DNA of 23,717 nucleotides from JAZDEU01 sp043808545 (GTDB lineage: Bacteria; Patescibacteriota; Patescibacteriia; JAZDEU01): positions 1-23,717 of the forward strand of contig JAZDEU010000015.1 of NCBI GenBank assembly GCA_043808545.1, read 5' to 3'. Below the pieces are notes generated by a model. That model did not search any database. It was not told the origin of the DNA and saw only the letters and a list, made by a program, of their open reading frames with translations. The translations under genes were made by a program, and so were the position numbers. Shown piece after piece: positions 6,270-14,441 of this stretch. How positions within the stretch are numbered: position 1 is the first letter of the stretch; every line of letters begins with the position of its first letter.

Positions 6270-7894
6270 TGTTTCTTAGTAAATACTTTGCCGCACTTAT
6301 GGAAATAGCAACTCATAGACAATTACTAACATTAAATGAGGCTTGCAATTGGGCAAGTTCATTTTTGGGTCGCAATATTAGTGAATCTAATATTTCCTAT
6401 CTTATACAATATGGAAAAGTTGAAAAATATGGAGAGAATGGAAGCACTCAAATCAATGTAGCTGATTTAAAAAATTATTACCAGTCTTTAAATGGAAAAA
6501 GAGAAGCAGAATGGAAAAAGAAACTTGGAAATGATTTAAACTGGAATTTATCTTTTGACAATTTGTGCGAGAAAGACACAACGAAACATGTTCATAGGTT
6601 GCACCCATACAAAGGTAAATTTATCCCCCAGTTAGTTGAATATTTTATTGACGATCACATTGATGATTTTAAAAAAGATATTTTTTTCAAAAAAGGTGAT
6701 ATTATTCTTGATCCATTTTCAGGTTCGGGCACAACGGTTGTTCAGGCTAATGAACTTGGGATTCATTCAATCGGTGTAGACATTTCCCGCTTTAATTGCA
6801 TGCTAACGGATGCCAAACTTCTGGATTATAATTTAAATCTATTATTAAAAGAAGTAAAAAATATAAATTCAGCTATTGCAAAATTTGAAACTGACGAAAA
6901 AATTGAGGAATTTGAAAAAAAACTTTATTTTGAACTTGCTAAATTCAACAATAAGAATTTCCCTTCTCCAGAATTTAAAAGAAAAATTTATAAGCAAGAA
7001 ATAGATGAAAATCTATATGCGATTAAAAAAGAAAAGGAGTTTTTAAATATCTACGAAAAGTTAGTCGCGAATTACAAAATAGGACTCGAACAAAAAAACG
7101 ATAGAACTTTTCTTGACAAATGGTATATTCAAAATGTCCGAAAAGAGATTGATTTCGCATTTGAACAGATTAAAAAAATCAAAGACGAGAAGAACAAAAG
7201 AGTTTTAGCGGTTATTTTAAGCCGGACAATTCGTTCTTGCAGAGCAACAACTCACTCTGATTTAGCAACCCTCAAAGAGCCGCAAATAACAACTTATTAT
7301 TGTTGGAAGCATAAAAAAATTTGCAAACCCCTTTTTTCAATTAAGTATTGGTTCAGCCGTTACGCAAATGATACTATTGCAAGAATCAGAGAATTTCAAA
7401 AGTTGAAAAGCAGGGCGTATTGGGCATCAATTACCGCTGACTCAAGAACTGTTAATATTTTAAAAGAATTAAAATCTAGAAATAAAAAATTTTATCAGCT
7501 TATTGAAAAACAAAAAATCAAAGGAATTTTCTCTTCTCCTCCTTATGTCGGGCAAATAGACTATCACGAGCAACATGCTTATGCGTATGATCTTTTTGGT
7601 TTTGAAAGAAAAGACGAATTGGAAATCGGACCATTATATAAAGGTCAAGGAATGGAAGCAAAAAAATCTTATGTTGATGGCATATCCCAAGTTTTAATAA
7701 ATTCAAAAAAATTTCTTGCGAATAATTTTGATGTTTTTTTAATTGCTAATGATAAATGGAATTTATATCCGCAAATTGCGGAAAAATCCTGCATGAAAAT
7801 AGTTAATCAATTTAAACGCCCTGTTCTTAATCGCACTGAACGAGATAAAAATCCTTATTCAGAGATAATTTTTCATCTTAAAAACTATGACTAA
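6269..7894 (+). CDS. DNA amino-methyltransferase (m4C/m6A), module 2
   Basis: An S-adenosylmethionine-dependent DNA methyltransferase of the exocyclic-amino class. An open frame extends up to 6233, but that lies across the promoter. ATG 6269 or 6299 is preferred, giving 541 or 531 residues. The N-terminal part (NEACNWASSFLGRN...ISYLIQYGKVEKYG) looks like a helix-turn-helix and is followed by HRLHPYKGKFIPQLVEYF. Motif I, DPFSGSGTTVVQANELG, starts at residue 148 counted from 6269. Motif IV is SSPPYVGQIDYHEQH, about 275 residues later. SPPY favours N4-cytosine methylation, though adenine cannot be excluded. The long helical stretch between the motifs probably holds the target-recognition region. 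It overlaps the endonuclease gene downstream by 8 nt. If that enzyme is TdeIII-like, the target is GGNCC. Confidence 0.85.
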   Translation: MFLSKYFAALMEIATHRQLLTLNEACNWASSFLGRNISESNISYLIQYGKVEKYGENGSTQINVADLKNYYQSLNGKREAEWKKKLGNDLNWNLSFDNLCEKDTTKHVHRLHPYKGKFIPQLVEYFIDDHIDDFKKDIFFKKGDIILDPFSGSGTTVVQANELGIHSIGVDISRFNCMLTDAKLLDYNLNLLLKEVKNINSAIAKFETDEKIEEFEKKLYFELAKFNNKNFPSPEFKRKIYKQEIDENLYAIKKEKEFLNIYEKLVANYKIGLEQKNDRTFLDKWYIQNVRKEIDFAFEQIKKIKDEKNKRVLAVILSRTIRSCRATTHSDLATLKEPQITTYYCWKHKKICKPLFSIKYWFSRYANDTIARIREFQKLKSRAYWASITADSRTVNILKELKSRNKKFYQLIEKQKIKGIFSSPPYVGQIDYHEQHAYAYDLFGFERKDELEIGPLYKGQGMEAKKSYVDGISQVLINSKKFLANNFDVFLIANDKWNLYPQIAEKSCMKIVNQFKRPVLNRTERDKNPYSEIIFHLKNYD

Positions 7895-8918
7895 CCTAAA
7901 AAAACAACTAATCGCCTTATCAGTTATAAAAGTCTTACTGAAACGTTTTGAGACATTTCCGATTGATGCTTCAAATAATCGTAATGCTCCATTTCATGAA
8001 GCATTTTTAAAAGCATTTAAAGACAGGCTTGAAAATAAAGTTTCTGATGTGCCATTTTTTATCAGTCTAAGCAGTTGGCTACACGGACTAAATACTACGC
8101 TTGGACAAACCTTTTTTGAAAGAGTGTCGCATATTTTATCTGATGGGGAAAAGCGCGAATATACTTCTAAAAAATTAGGAAATTTAAAGATATACCAACT
8201 CCAAAAAGACAAGATTAATGAAATCATGACGGATCTTTCTAATTCAGAAAAAATACCAAACTTAGAGCAAGAAACTAACGAAATATTTACCATAAATCGT
8301 GGAAACTTAACTAATGCACTCGATTTTTCTGCTGATGTTTTTATTGAAGACAATAATTCAGTCACCGCAATTGAGATTAAATCTGTGAAACCAAATTCTG
8401 GCGAAATGAAAGGTGAAAAACAAAAAATTTTAGAAGGTAAAACTGCTCTTAAAAAATTATTCCCGAAGAAAAAGATTTATTTTTATATGGGGTTCCCCTT
8501 TGATCCAACAAACGATACTAAAACTGGACACAATAAAACACGATTTTTAAAATCTATCATAAATATGATAAAATTTTTTGATCCGTCAGAAACTTTAATT
8601 GCTGGTGAACTGTGGGATAAATTATCGGGAGAAAATAAAACAATGGAAAAAATTTTAGAGATTATAAATACAATTTCTACGCCAAATTTTATAAAAAAAT
8701 TTAATTTTCTACAAAATTCCCTAAACAGGGGTAATCCTCGTTATTTAAAAATTTTAGAGGAATGGTTTTTATTTTCTGAAGCAGAACTTCTTAAAAAAGA
8801 TTCTCACATTAAAACTAATGCAAAAAATCACAATAACCTGCAAAAAATATACCATCAACAAATTTTTGTAGGAGATGAATATAACTGGCAAAGATTTAAT
8901 GAATTATCAAAAATTTAA
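7887..8918 (+). CDS. Type II restriction endonuclease, TdeIII-like
   Basis: A 343-residue protein whose SWLHGLNTTLGQTFFERV segment followed by SHILSDGEKREY (about 63-92) matches the TdeIII/MjaII endonuclease family as I recall it, whose members cut GGNCC. A PD-(D/E)xK-like core is visible at about residues 147-168: LDFSADVFIEDNN, then TAIEIKSVKPN, where EIK would hold the last catalytic pair. The ATG overlaps the methyltransferase stop (ATGACTAA), which implies translational coupling with the modifying enzyme made first. The stop lies 8 nt from the stop of the convergent glycosyltransferase gene, so this is the edge of the island. Family assignment is moderate and the exact target is inferred. 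Confidence 0.68.
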   Translation: MTNLKKQLIALSVIKVLLKRFETFPIDASNNRNAPFHEAFLKAFKDRLENKVSDVPFFISLSSWLHGLNTTLGQTFFERVSHILSDGEKREYTSKKLGNLKIYQLQKDKINEIMTDLSNSEKIPNLEQETNEIFTINRGNLTNALDFSADVFIEDNNSVTAIEIKSVKPNSGEMKGEKQKILEGKTALKKLFPKKKIYFYMGFPFDPTNDTKTGHNKTRFLKSIINMIKFFDPSETLIAGELWDKLSGENKTMEKILEIINTISTPNFIKKFNFLQNSLNRGNPRYLKILEEWFLFSEAELLKKDSHIKTNAKNHNNLQKIYHQQIFVGDEYNWQRFNELSKI

Positions 8919-8926
8919 CTTTTCCT

Positions 8927-10447
8927 CTATTCTTTCCTCCCCTTCGCCGTAACATTAAAACCCATATATTTCCCAAGCATCAAACGGGTTTGCGCGTCAG
9001 CCGCGGGGATAGAGCCAAAAGCAATCATACACCAAGGAAAAACAAGCCATTGTAAAACCATAATAATATATTTCCATCTTGGATGATCTTTCGGTCTAGG
9101 CGGCAAAAGAATCGTGCTTAAAATCGCGGAAAAAACTAATCCAATCATCGCGACATTCATAAGATACTTTAAAACAAGAGGCGCATTTTGAGCAAGGACT
9201 GTTGACTTTTCCGCGGAATTAGCAAAATAAAGCGGAAAAATACCTAAAAGAAAAATAACAATCGGAGCTGTCGCCCACGAATAAACTCCTTCCAGCTGAT
9301 TAAATAAATAACTAAACTTTTGAGAAAATTTAATACGTTTATTTTTCCAAATAAACTGCATCATATATGGAAAATTTTCAACGCCATAAGCCCATCTTCT
9401 CTGCTGTTTATACTGGTTTTTAAGACTATTCCAAAATTTACCAGTGTAAGCCGTATCCATTGAAAGCGGAATATACATAGGTTCCGCGGAATAATCGCCA
9501 TCATATCTCGCGATGCATTGCAAAATAATTCTTGAGTCCTCTGTCACAATATCTCTTTGCCAAAATCCGACATCCACTAAAGCTTGAAAAGGCATACTAT
9601 GAGAAGAAAAAGTAAAAAGACGCTCTGGTCTTGCAAGATCTGTTAAAAGCCAAAAAGTAGTACTATTATAAACTACTCTCATTAAAAATGGAGACTCCCA
9701 AATATTATTATTATATAAAGCTACTGGCTGATAACTATGATGCAAAGGATTAGTATTTGTTAAAAATTTATAAGTGAGATAAGCATAATATTGCGGATGA
9801 ACACACGTATCAACATCAAAATTTGATACTATCACTTTTTCATAATCAATTTGACGCTCATCTATAAATTCTTTCGCCCTTTTCCCAGCCCAATGCGCGT
9901 TTGAACCCTTGCCCTGTAAATCGCCTGGCATTAATTTATGAATAATCGTTAACAACTTGAAAAATTTGCCTTCGTATGTTTCTTTAATTCTTTTCGCAAT
10001 ACTCCAATAATTTTTACTGTCTATTTCTTCTCCTGTAAGAACTACGATAAATTTTTTAGGGTCATATTCAGCTTTTATTAAAGCGTCAAAACAAGCAGAA
10101 ATAATTTCAAAAGACTCACGAAGAGTGGGCAATATTATTAGATGGTAATAATCTTCCCAATTTTTGTTTTTTAAATTATTCGGACACTCCTCTTTCTTTA
10201 AATTTTTTAATTTTTCAAACCAATTGACTTTAATTTCTTTGCGATATCTCCGCCAAGAAATCAAAAGCCAAATAAGCATATACGACACTCTAATCAGCCA
10301 ATAAAAATCAAAGGCGATAATTAACATAATCGCCCATAATGGTTTCTTGTAGGACAGGAGAATTATTCCCAAAAAAGTTATCCACACCATTGCTCCTGGC
10401 GCTATCTCATAAAATCTATAAAGTTTGTTTTTAGACATTTCCGGCAT
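8927..10447 (-). CDS. Membrane glycosyltransferase family 2
   Basis: A 506-residue membrane enzyme. Two TM helices at the N-terminus (about 15-65) are followed by a cytoplasmic GT-A domain with LIILPTLRES, the metal-binding FDVDT motif (DxD) near 213, VTEDSRI near 300 and the QQRRWAYG motif near 348. Three or four C-terminal TM segments complete it. TED plus QxxRW is the signature of processive or cellulose-synthase-like GT2 enzymes that polymerise or export a surface glycan from nucleotide sugars. The substrate is unknown. ATG 10438 (MSKNK) is an alternative start. Its promoter region overlaps the 123-bp palindrome between it and the channel gene upstream. It converges with the restriction endonuclease gene, with 8 nt between the stops and no room for a separate terminator. 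Confidence 0.83.
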   Translation of the reverse strand: MPEMSKNKLYRFYEIAPGAMVWITFLGIILLSYKKPLWAIMLIIAFDFYWLIRVSYMLIWLLISWRRYRKEIKVNWFEKLKNLKKEECPNNLKNKNWEDYYHLIILPTLRESFEIISACFDALIKAEYDPKKFIVVLTGEEIDSKNYWSIAKRIKETYEGKFFKLLTIIHKLMPGDLQGKGSNAHWAGKRAKEFIDERQIDYEKVIVSNFDVDTCVHPQYYAYLTYKFLTNTNPLHHSYQPVALYNNNIWESPFLMRVVYNSTTFWLLTDLARPERLFTFSSHSMPFQALVDVGFWQRDIVTEDSRIILQCIARYDGDYSAEPMYIPLSMDTAYTGKFWNSLKNQYKQQRRWAYGVENFPYMMQFIWKNKRIKFSQKFSYLFNQLEGVYSWATAPIVIFLLGIFPLYFANSAEKSTVLAQNAPLVLKYLMNVAMIGLVFSAILSTILLPPRPKDHPRWKYIIMVLQWLVFPWCMIAFGSIPAADAQTRLMLGKYMGFNVTAKGRKE

Positions 10448-10453
10448 AAAATT

Positions 10454-10576
10454 TATAATCCGAACCTACAAATAAATATCCGAATGCTACGAATTGCGAA
10501 TTCATCCGAATATCAGAATAATTCGTATAATTTGTTTTCGGAGAATTCGGATAAAATTTGTAGTATTCGGATTATA
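10454..10576. repeat. 123-bp palindrome built from ATCCGAAT words
   Basis: Ends TATAATCCGAA (10454-10464) and TTCGGATTATA (10566-10576) are perfect inverted repeats, and most of the interior pairs as well. Short words such as ATCCGAAT and its complement recur throughout. It fills the gap between the two minus-strand genes. It codes for nothing and has no obvious target duplication. The TATAAT in its tips could act as a -10 for the glycosyltransferase gene. Confidence 0.75.
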
Positions 10577-10582
10577 GGGTTC

Positions 10583-11260
10583 TTACTTTTTCTCCCCCAA
10601 TTTTTCAATTATTTTCTTTGCATGATTTTGACCGCCAAGTCCGAAAGAAATACCTCCAGCGAGCGCGAGCATAGCGACAAATCCCTTAAATAAAACTGAA
10701 ACTAATTCCGCGGCAATTTTAAGTTGCACAAACGCCGCCATAAAAGTAAAAACTAATATTGACCACTTCGCGACAGACGCAATAATATTCGCGGACTCTA
10801 ATTGCACTACATGAACGCTTGTTTTCACTAAACCATGAATAAAATTAGCGAATATTACTCCTAAAACTAAAATAACTACTGCGATAACAACATTCGGTAT
10901 ATACAGAAGAACTTTATTTAAAAATTCAGTTATCTGCGTGAACTTTAATATGTCCCCCGCGGCAACTAAGAAAACAATAATAAAAAACCATTTTACTATA
11001 ATGCCGACTATTTTACTAACGTCAATTTTAATGCCTGTTTTTTCTAACCATTCCTTTAAACCTAAAGATTCAATTGCTTTATCCAAATATAAATATTTAA
11101 GAGTGCGCGTAATAAATTTTGCGAAAAACTTAGCGATAAAAAGCCCTATTATCAGAACTATAAGAGCGCTAACTATGTTTGGAAGAAAATTTACCATTTT
11201 AAACCATAAATTCTGAAAAGAATTTGTAATAACTTCCCCCCATGTTAATAATTCATTCAT
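10583..11260 (-). CDS. MscS-related TM-helix-repeat membrane protein
   Basis: A 225-residue inner-membrane protein with about five hydrophobic helices, grouped as two similar halves (PNIVSALIVLIIGLFIAKF near 27-45 and PNVVIAVVILVLGVIFANF near 122-140). This is the conserved TM-helix repeat found in mechanosensitive-channel relatives. The C-terminus ends ALAGGISFGLGGQ, which corresponds to the pore-lining helix region of MscS. The beta and alpha-beta cytoplasmic domains that follow in MscS are absent, so this is a short form. A role in osmotic or membrane-stress response is plausible but not shown. Tandem ATGs (ATGAATGA) mark the start. Confidence 0.8.
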   Translation of the reverse strand: MNELLTWGEVITNSFQNLWFKMVNFLPNIVSALIVLIIGLFIAKFFAKFITRTLKYLYLDKAIESLGLKEWLEKTGIKIDVSKIVGIIVKWFFIIVFLVAAGDILKFTQITEFLNKVLLYIPNVVIAVVILVLGVIFANFIHGLVKTSVHVVQLESANIIASVAKWSILVFTFMAAFVQLKIAAELVSVLFKGFVAMLALAGGISFGLGGQNHAKKIIEKLGEKK

Positions 11261-11348
11261 ACTTTATCAAAAAAACAAGAAAGCAAGAAAACAATAAAAC
11301 AAAATTTATTTATCATCTTGCTGTCCAGCTTAAAAACTAATTAATTGT

Positions 11349-11470
11349 TGTTGAAATAGTCGCGTCATTCTGAGCCGAAGGCGAAGAATCCCGTGGCTAA
11401 ATGCGCTGAACAAAGGGATTCTTCGGTCGCTTTGCTCCCTCAGAATGACGAAAAAACGACTATTTCAACA
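11349..11470. repeat. 122-bp hairpin repeat, copy A
   Basis: Terminal inverted repeats TGTTGAAATAGTCG (11349) and CGACTATTTCAACA (ending 11470) enclose CGTCATTCTGAG...GAAGAATCCC and its complement, so the whole unit folds on itself. The same unit begins at 23592. The GTCATTCTGA/GAAGAATC pair is a dispersed word known from many bacterial genomes. The direct 9-mer AACTAATTA flanks it (11335-11343 and 11473-11481) and could be a target duplication; its right copy contains the stop codon of the GH15 gene. It may also serve as the terminator of that gene. Confidence 0.8.
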
Positions 11471-11474
11471 CTAA

Positions 11475-12662
11475 CTAATTATATATTTCATAAAACGAAA
11501 TAACAAACATAGCATGGCTCCACACAAGAGGAGTAACGCCTTTCCCTTCCCTAAAATCTCCAAAAATTTGTTCTGGAATGTAATTATTTCCTAATCTTTC
11601 TATTACCCAATCAAAATATTTTTCCGCTTTCTTTTTATCACCAGCTTTTGCGCAATAAATTGACATCCAAAAATTTAATAATGGCCAAGCTCCCGCTCCT
11701 TCTTGCGCAGTCCCTTCCCCGTCATAATAATCCATCTCAAAACGGCGGACGCCTCCGTCTAGCGCTAATTTCTCTTCCATCTTTTTTACAGTATTTTTTA
11801 TTCTTTTATCATTTGCGTCAATTACAAAAAATGGCCAAACTAATCCCAGCATGGACGCATCTATATTTTTGTCATCAATCTTTCCATGATTTCTAAAAAA
11901 ATATTTTTCTTTCTCATTGTATGCATCATCTATCTTTCCCCTCATTTCTGTTGCAACTTTTTTCCAATTTCCATTATTAGGAAAAATCAATCCAGCTTTT
12001 TCTAAACCACTAGCGCAAGCGGCGAGAGTATAAGTAAAATTATTTTCCATTTTCGTTGATGTCATTCTTTTCCCTTCTTCCCAAAGATCAGAAGTGTTTT
12101 TAAAAAAATACGCGCCTTTCCACTCGCCGCAAATTCCATCAGCCAATCGTTTTATTAAAATTTCATACTTGCTGGCTGATGAAATATTATTTTTAAAATG
12201 GCGCCAAATAGCAAAGAGAGTTACACCCATTTGATCCGGCTGGAACTGACCTCCGAATTTTTTCCCATTAGTTGAATAATTTTGATAAAGCAATCCCTCT
12301 TTTTTAAAATCCTCCGGCCGTTCTTCTAACCACTTAAAATATGGCTCCTGAATATCCATTGGTATGCCCTCCCCTTTGAGGTGAGGGATAGGGAAAGGTT
12401 TTATTTTTTCGCACAATTTCGCGTTATCCAATTTTCGTGTTGATTCGTGTTCACATTCGCGTTGATTCGCGTCATCCAGATAATCTGCCGCGATGCAAAT
12501 ATAAGCCGCATCCCTCGGCCAGACATAACGATAATCCTTTGCAGTATGCGGATAATATTTTTCATCCGTATTCGCCGCAACAATAGCGCCATTCGGCAAA
12601 GCCGCATCTTTTATAACATTTCTTGATGTTTCTAGTAATTCATTTATTTTCTGTTCATTCAT
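11475..12662 (-). CDS. GH15 glucoamylase-like glycoside hydrolase
   Basis: A 395-residue enzyme with an (alpha/alpha)6 fold, lacking the usual N-terminal beta-sandwich domain of prokaryotic glucoamylases and lacking a signal peptide, so it probably acts in the cytoplasm. Visible motifs: YVWPRDAAYI (46-55), GGQFQPDQMG (137-146), DLWEEGKR with the general acid at Glu195, WPLLNFW, and PEQ with the general base at Glu364. The family releases glucose from the non-reducing ends of alpha-glucans or splits trehalose; which substrate applies here is unknown. Residues about 63-100 (DANQRECEHESTRKL to PHLKGEG) are encoded by two dispersed repeats and interrupt the helix after AADYL. The core looks intact around them. 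ATG 12662 is preferred, as the protein begins with a typical amphipathic helix. Confidence 0.85.
   Translation of the reverse strand: MNEQKINELLETSRNVIKDAALPNGAIVAANTDEKYYPHTAKDYRYVWPRDAAYICIAADYLDDANQRECEHESTRKLDNAKLCEKIKPFPIPHLKGEGIPMDIQEPYFKWLEERPEDFKKEGLLYQNYSTNGKKFGGQFQPDQMGVTLFAIWRHFKNNISSASKYEILIKRLADGICGEWKGAYFFKNTSDLWEEGKRMTSTKMENNFTYTLAACASGLEKAGLIFPNNGNWKKVATEMRGKIDDAYNEKEKYFFRNHGKIDDKNIDASMLGLVWPFFVIDANDKRIKNTVKKMEEKLALDGGVRRFEMDYYDGEGTAQEGAGAWPLLNFWMSIYCAKAGDKKKAEKYFDWVIERLGNNYIPEQIFGDFREGKGVTPLVWSHAMFVISFYEIYN
12367..12398. repeat. Repeat encoding PHLKGEG inside the GH15 gene
   Basis: On the minus strand this encodes PFPIPHLKGEG in frame. The DNA word (CCCTC...GAGG...GGGATAGGG) is a diverged copy of the repeat inside queA at 19196-19227, which encodes SLPSHPLRGEG. 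Confidence 0.7.
12434..12472. repeat. Tandem TTCGYGTTGATTCGYG repeat inside the GH15 gene
   Basis: Two tandem copies of TTCGTGTTGATTCGTG and TTCGCGTTGATTCGCG. On the minus strand they encode NQRECEHESTRK in frame. This is a low-complexity dispersed-repeat type, placed directly next to the 12367-12398 repeat. Confidence 0.7.
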
Positions 12663-12723
12663 ATAAATAATTTCTGTTAAAGTTGAAATAGCAATGATTT
12701 TATCACTTTAGCGCACACGAGAT

Positions 12724-13731
12724 TTATAAAGATTCTATCACAAATTTTTCCCAATCTTCTTTTTCCCAAAGCAAATTTCCAACATTGAACAAATAGCCGT
12801 TTTCATGAGAAAAATCACCAATACCTTCAAATTTAATTTTTCCATTTGTTGATAGCTTTTCTTTTTCTTTGATTTCTTGTAAATCTCCTGATTTTATTTC
12901 ACCATTCCAAGATTCAATATTGTAATTTTTTCTGCCTTTTTTCCCTGTATAAGATAATGGCGTATACTCTTTATTTTTTACCACAAAGCCCGCTATGTAT
13001 GCTGGTATTGGTTGAAATAATGGCAAGCTATCAAAAAGAGAGTCGGCTTCTTGCTGATTTATAGCTCCTAATTCTATGCCCTTTTTTAGTATCTTATCTT
13101 TAAAAACAGAAATATGTTTGAAATAAGCAAACAAATGATCTCTGTTGGTTCCAACTTTTACTAAAATATGTATATCTGAATGATTAAATTGCGCTCCTGG
13201 AATATCAAACCAAATTCCATTCCATTTTGTCCCCTTAATCCCAATTTTTATTTTAGGCTCTCTGAGTGGCTCTGAATTTTTTTTAATTTTATGAATGTCA
13301 GATGGTAAATAGTCTTTTAAATCTCCTTTTTCATGCCCAAGTTCTGCTTCAATATTCCAATTTTTTTGCAAAAAAAGCATAAAAGCATATTCAGCTAAAT
13401 ATCCCCTTGTCATATCTCCCCATAATTGCCCTAAATCTCTTTGACGACTACTACCATAATCTGTTGCGGCTGTAGAGATCTATACAACAAAACTTGTCTC
13501 TTTGATAATTGCATAAAGTTCTTTCATCCCAACCAAATTAATAGGAGACTTACTTAAACTGCCAGCTTCATTAATGGCACTTGAAGTAAAATGACTTGTT
13601 GAAATAATTACTCCAAAACTATTAAAACCTAAGCTACCTCTTAAATTAGCAACTTCTAAGGCGTATTTAATTTGATCATTTGAATAATATTCACCGATTC
13701 TTAGCGTGTCTGGAATAATAAAATTTTTCAT
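12724..13731 (-). pseudogene. Restriction-endonuclease-like gene split by TAG
   Basis: Two ORFs lie in one frame, divided only by TAG at 13480-13482. The upstream part (13731-13483, 83 residues) has GVIISTSHFTSSAINEAG and SPINLVGMKELYAII, resembling the end of Mrr-type nuclease domains. The downstream frame is protein-like from directly after the TAG (TDYGSSRQRDLGQLWGD), well before its first ATG at 13413. It continues with KIGIKGTKWNGIWFDIPGAQ and HSDIHILVKVG, a strand pattern common in type II endonucleases, to 12724. One 335-residue endonuclease with a nonsense mutation is the simplest model. Two genes with an unseen non-ATG start is the alternative. It lies downstream of a broken C5 methyltransferase, which suggests a restriction-modification system in decay. 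Specificity is unknown. Confidence 0.55.
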
Positions 13732-13734
13732 AAA

Positions 13735-13926
13735 TTATTTAACAAAATATATATTTTCTTTTGACAAAGAAGCTATCTTATAGCCCCTTTCACTTAATTC
13801 CTTTTCTAAATAAAGCAATATTGTTAATGTTCTTGCGCAAAAGTTTCCAAAATTATTTTCTGTTTTGTATTCCAAAAACACTTCTCTGTATCTTTTTAAT
13901 AATTGTTTGTTTGATAATTTAGCCAT
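13735..13926 (-). CDS. Hypothetical 63-aa protein
   Basis: A small, charged, probably helical protein (MAKLSNKQLLKRYREVF, then a LLYLEKELSERGYKIASL segment). It starts 11 nt after the stop of the truncated methyltransferase and ends 3 nt before the endonuclease-like start, so it sits in the same operon. Its family is not recognised. A small regulatory or accessory protein of the restriction-modification locus is possible, but nothing in the sequence proves it. It has no visible helix-turn-helix signature. Confidence 0.5.
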   Translation of the reverse strand: MAKLSNKQLLKRYREVFLEYKTENNFGNFCARTLTILLYLEKELSERGYKIASLSKENIYFVK

Positions 13927-13937
13927 ATTAAATAAAA

Positions 13938-14377
13938 TTATTTTTTAAATGCCTCCCCGCCATTTGCGGAAGCAATGCCACCAACATTTTCCGCAATAAA
14001 TACTTTTGGCTTAAATTTATTTAACACTTCCACGCCATAGGAATATAAAGGGCCAAAATTACCTTTAAATCCTTTTTGTTCTCCAACTATAGAAAAATCA
14101 TTGCAGGGAAAACCGTAGGCAAAAATATCTATTGGAGATAATGAGTTTATGTTTAATTTTCTTATATCTTCACAAAATACAAATGGGAGGTTTCATTTTT
14201 ACAAATATTTTTTTTATATGTTTCACATGTATCATAATCATAATCATTTGCCCAAGCATGTTTTATCTTTAAAATACGACCATTATTATTGCTTTCGGCT
14301 AAAATAGCACCCAGAGCTAACCCGCCTGGTCCTGAAAAAAATTCACCCAATTTTAAATATTGTATATCTAGTGTCAT
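13938..14377 (-). pseudogene. C5-methyltransferase fragment, frameshifted and truncated
   Basis: From ATG 14377 the frame gives motif I of C5 methyltransferases (GEFFSGPGGLALGA) and a second acidic strand (HAWANDYDYDTCETY), and ends at 14162. A -1 shift near 14170-14180 restores a frame reading CEDIRKLNINSLSPID, then motif IV FAYGFPCNDFS with the catalytic Cys, GPLYSYGVEVLNKF and motif VI FIAENVGG. This frame ends at 13938. Motifs VIII to X and the target-recognition domain are missing. The remnant therefore cannot methylate DNA unless a separate C-terminal subunit exists, and none is seen nearby. It is a partner of the TAG-split endonuclease-like gene. Confidence 0.8.
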
Positions 14378-14441
14378 ATATACAATCTTATCATGTTTAA
14401 AAAAAATAAATTTTTCACAATTATCACAAATTACTAAATTT

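Noticed and set aside
12401..12607. 68-codon ORF overlapping the GH15 gene
   Set aside because: It is a same-strand shadow frame rich in Arg/Met created by the TTCGYG repeat, and the GH15 frame is clearly the real one.
12677..12690. GTTGAAATAG word as a further hairpin-repeat copy (also at 17801-17816, minus)
   Set aside because: Only the tip is present, with no second arm or internal GTCATTCTGA, so these may be chance or old remnants.
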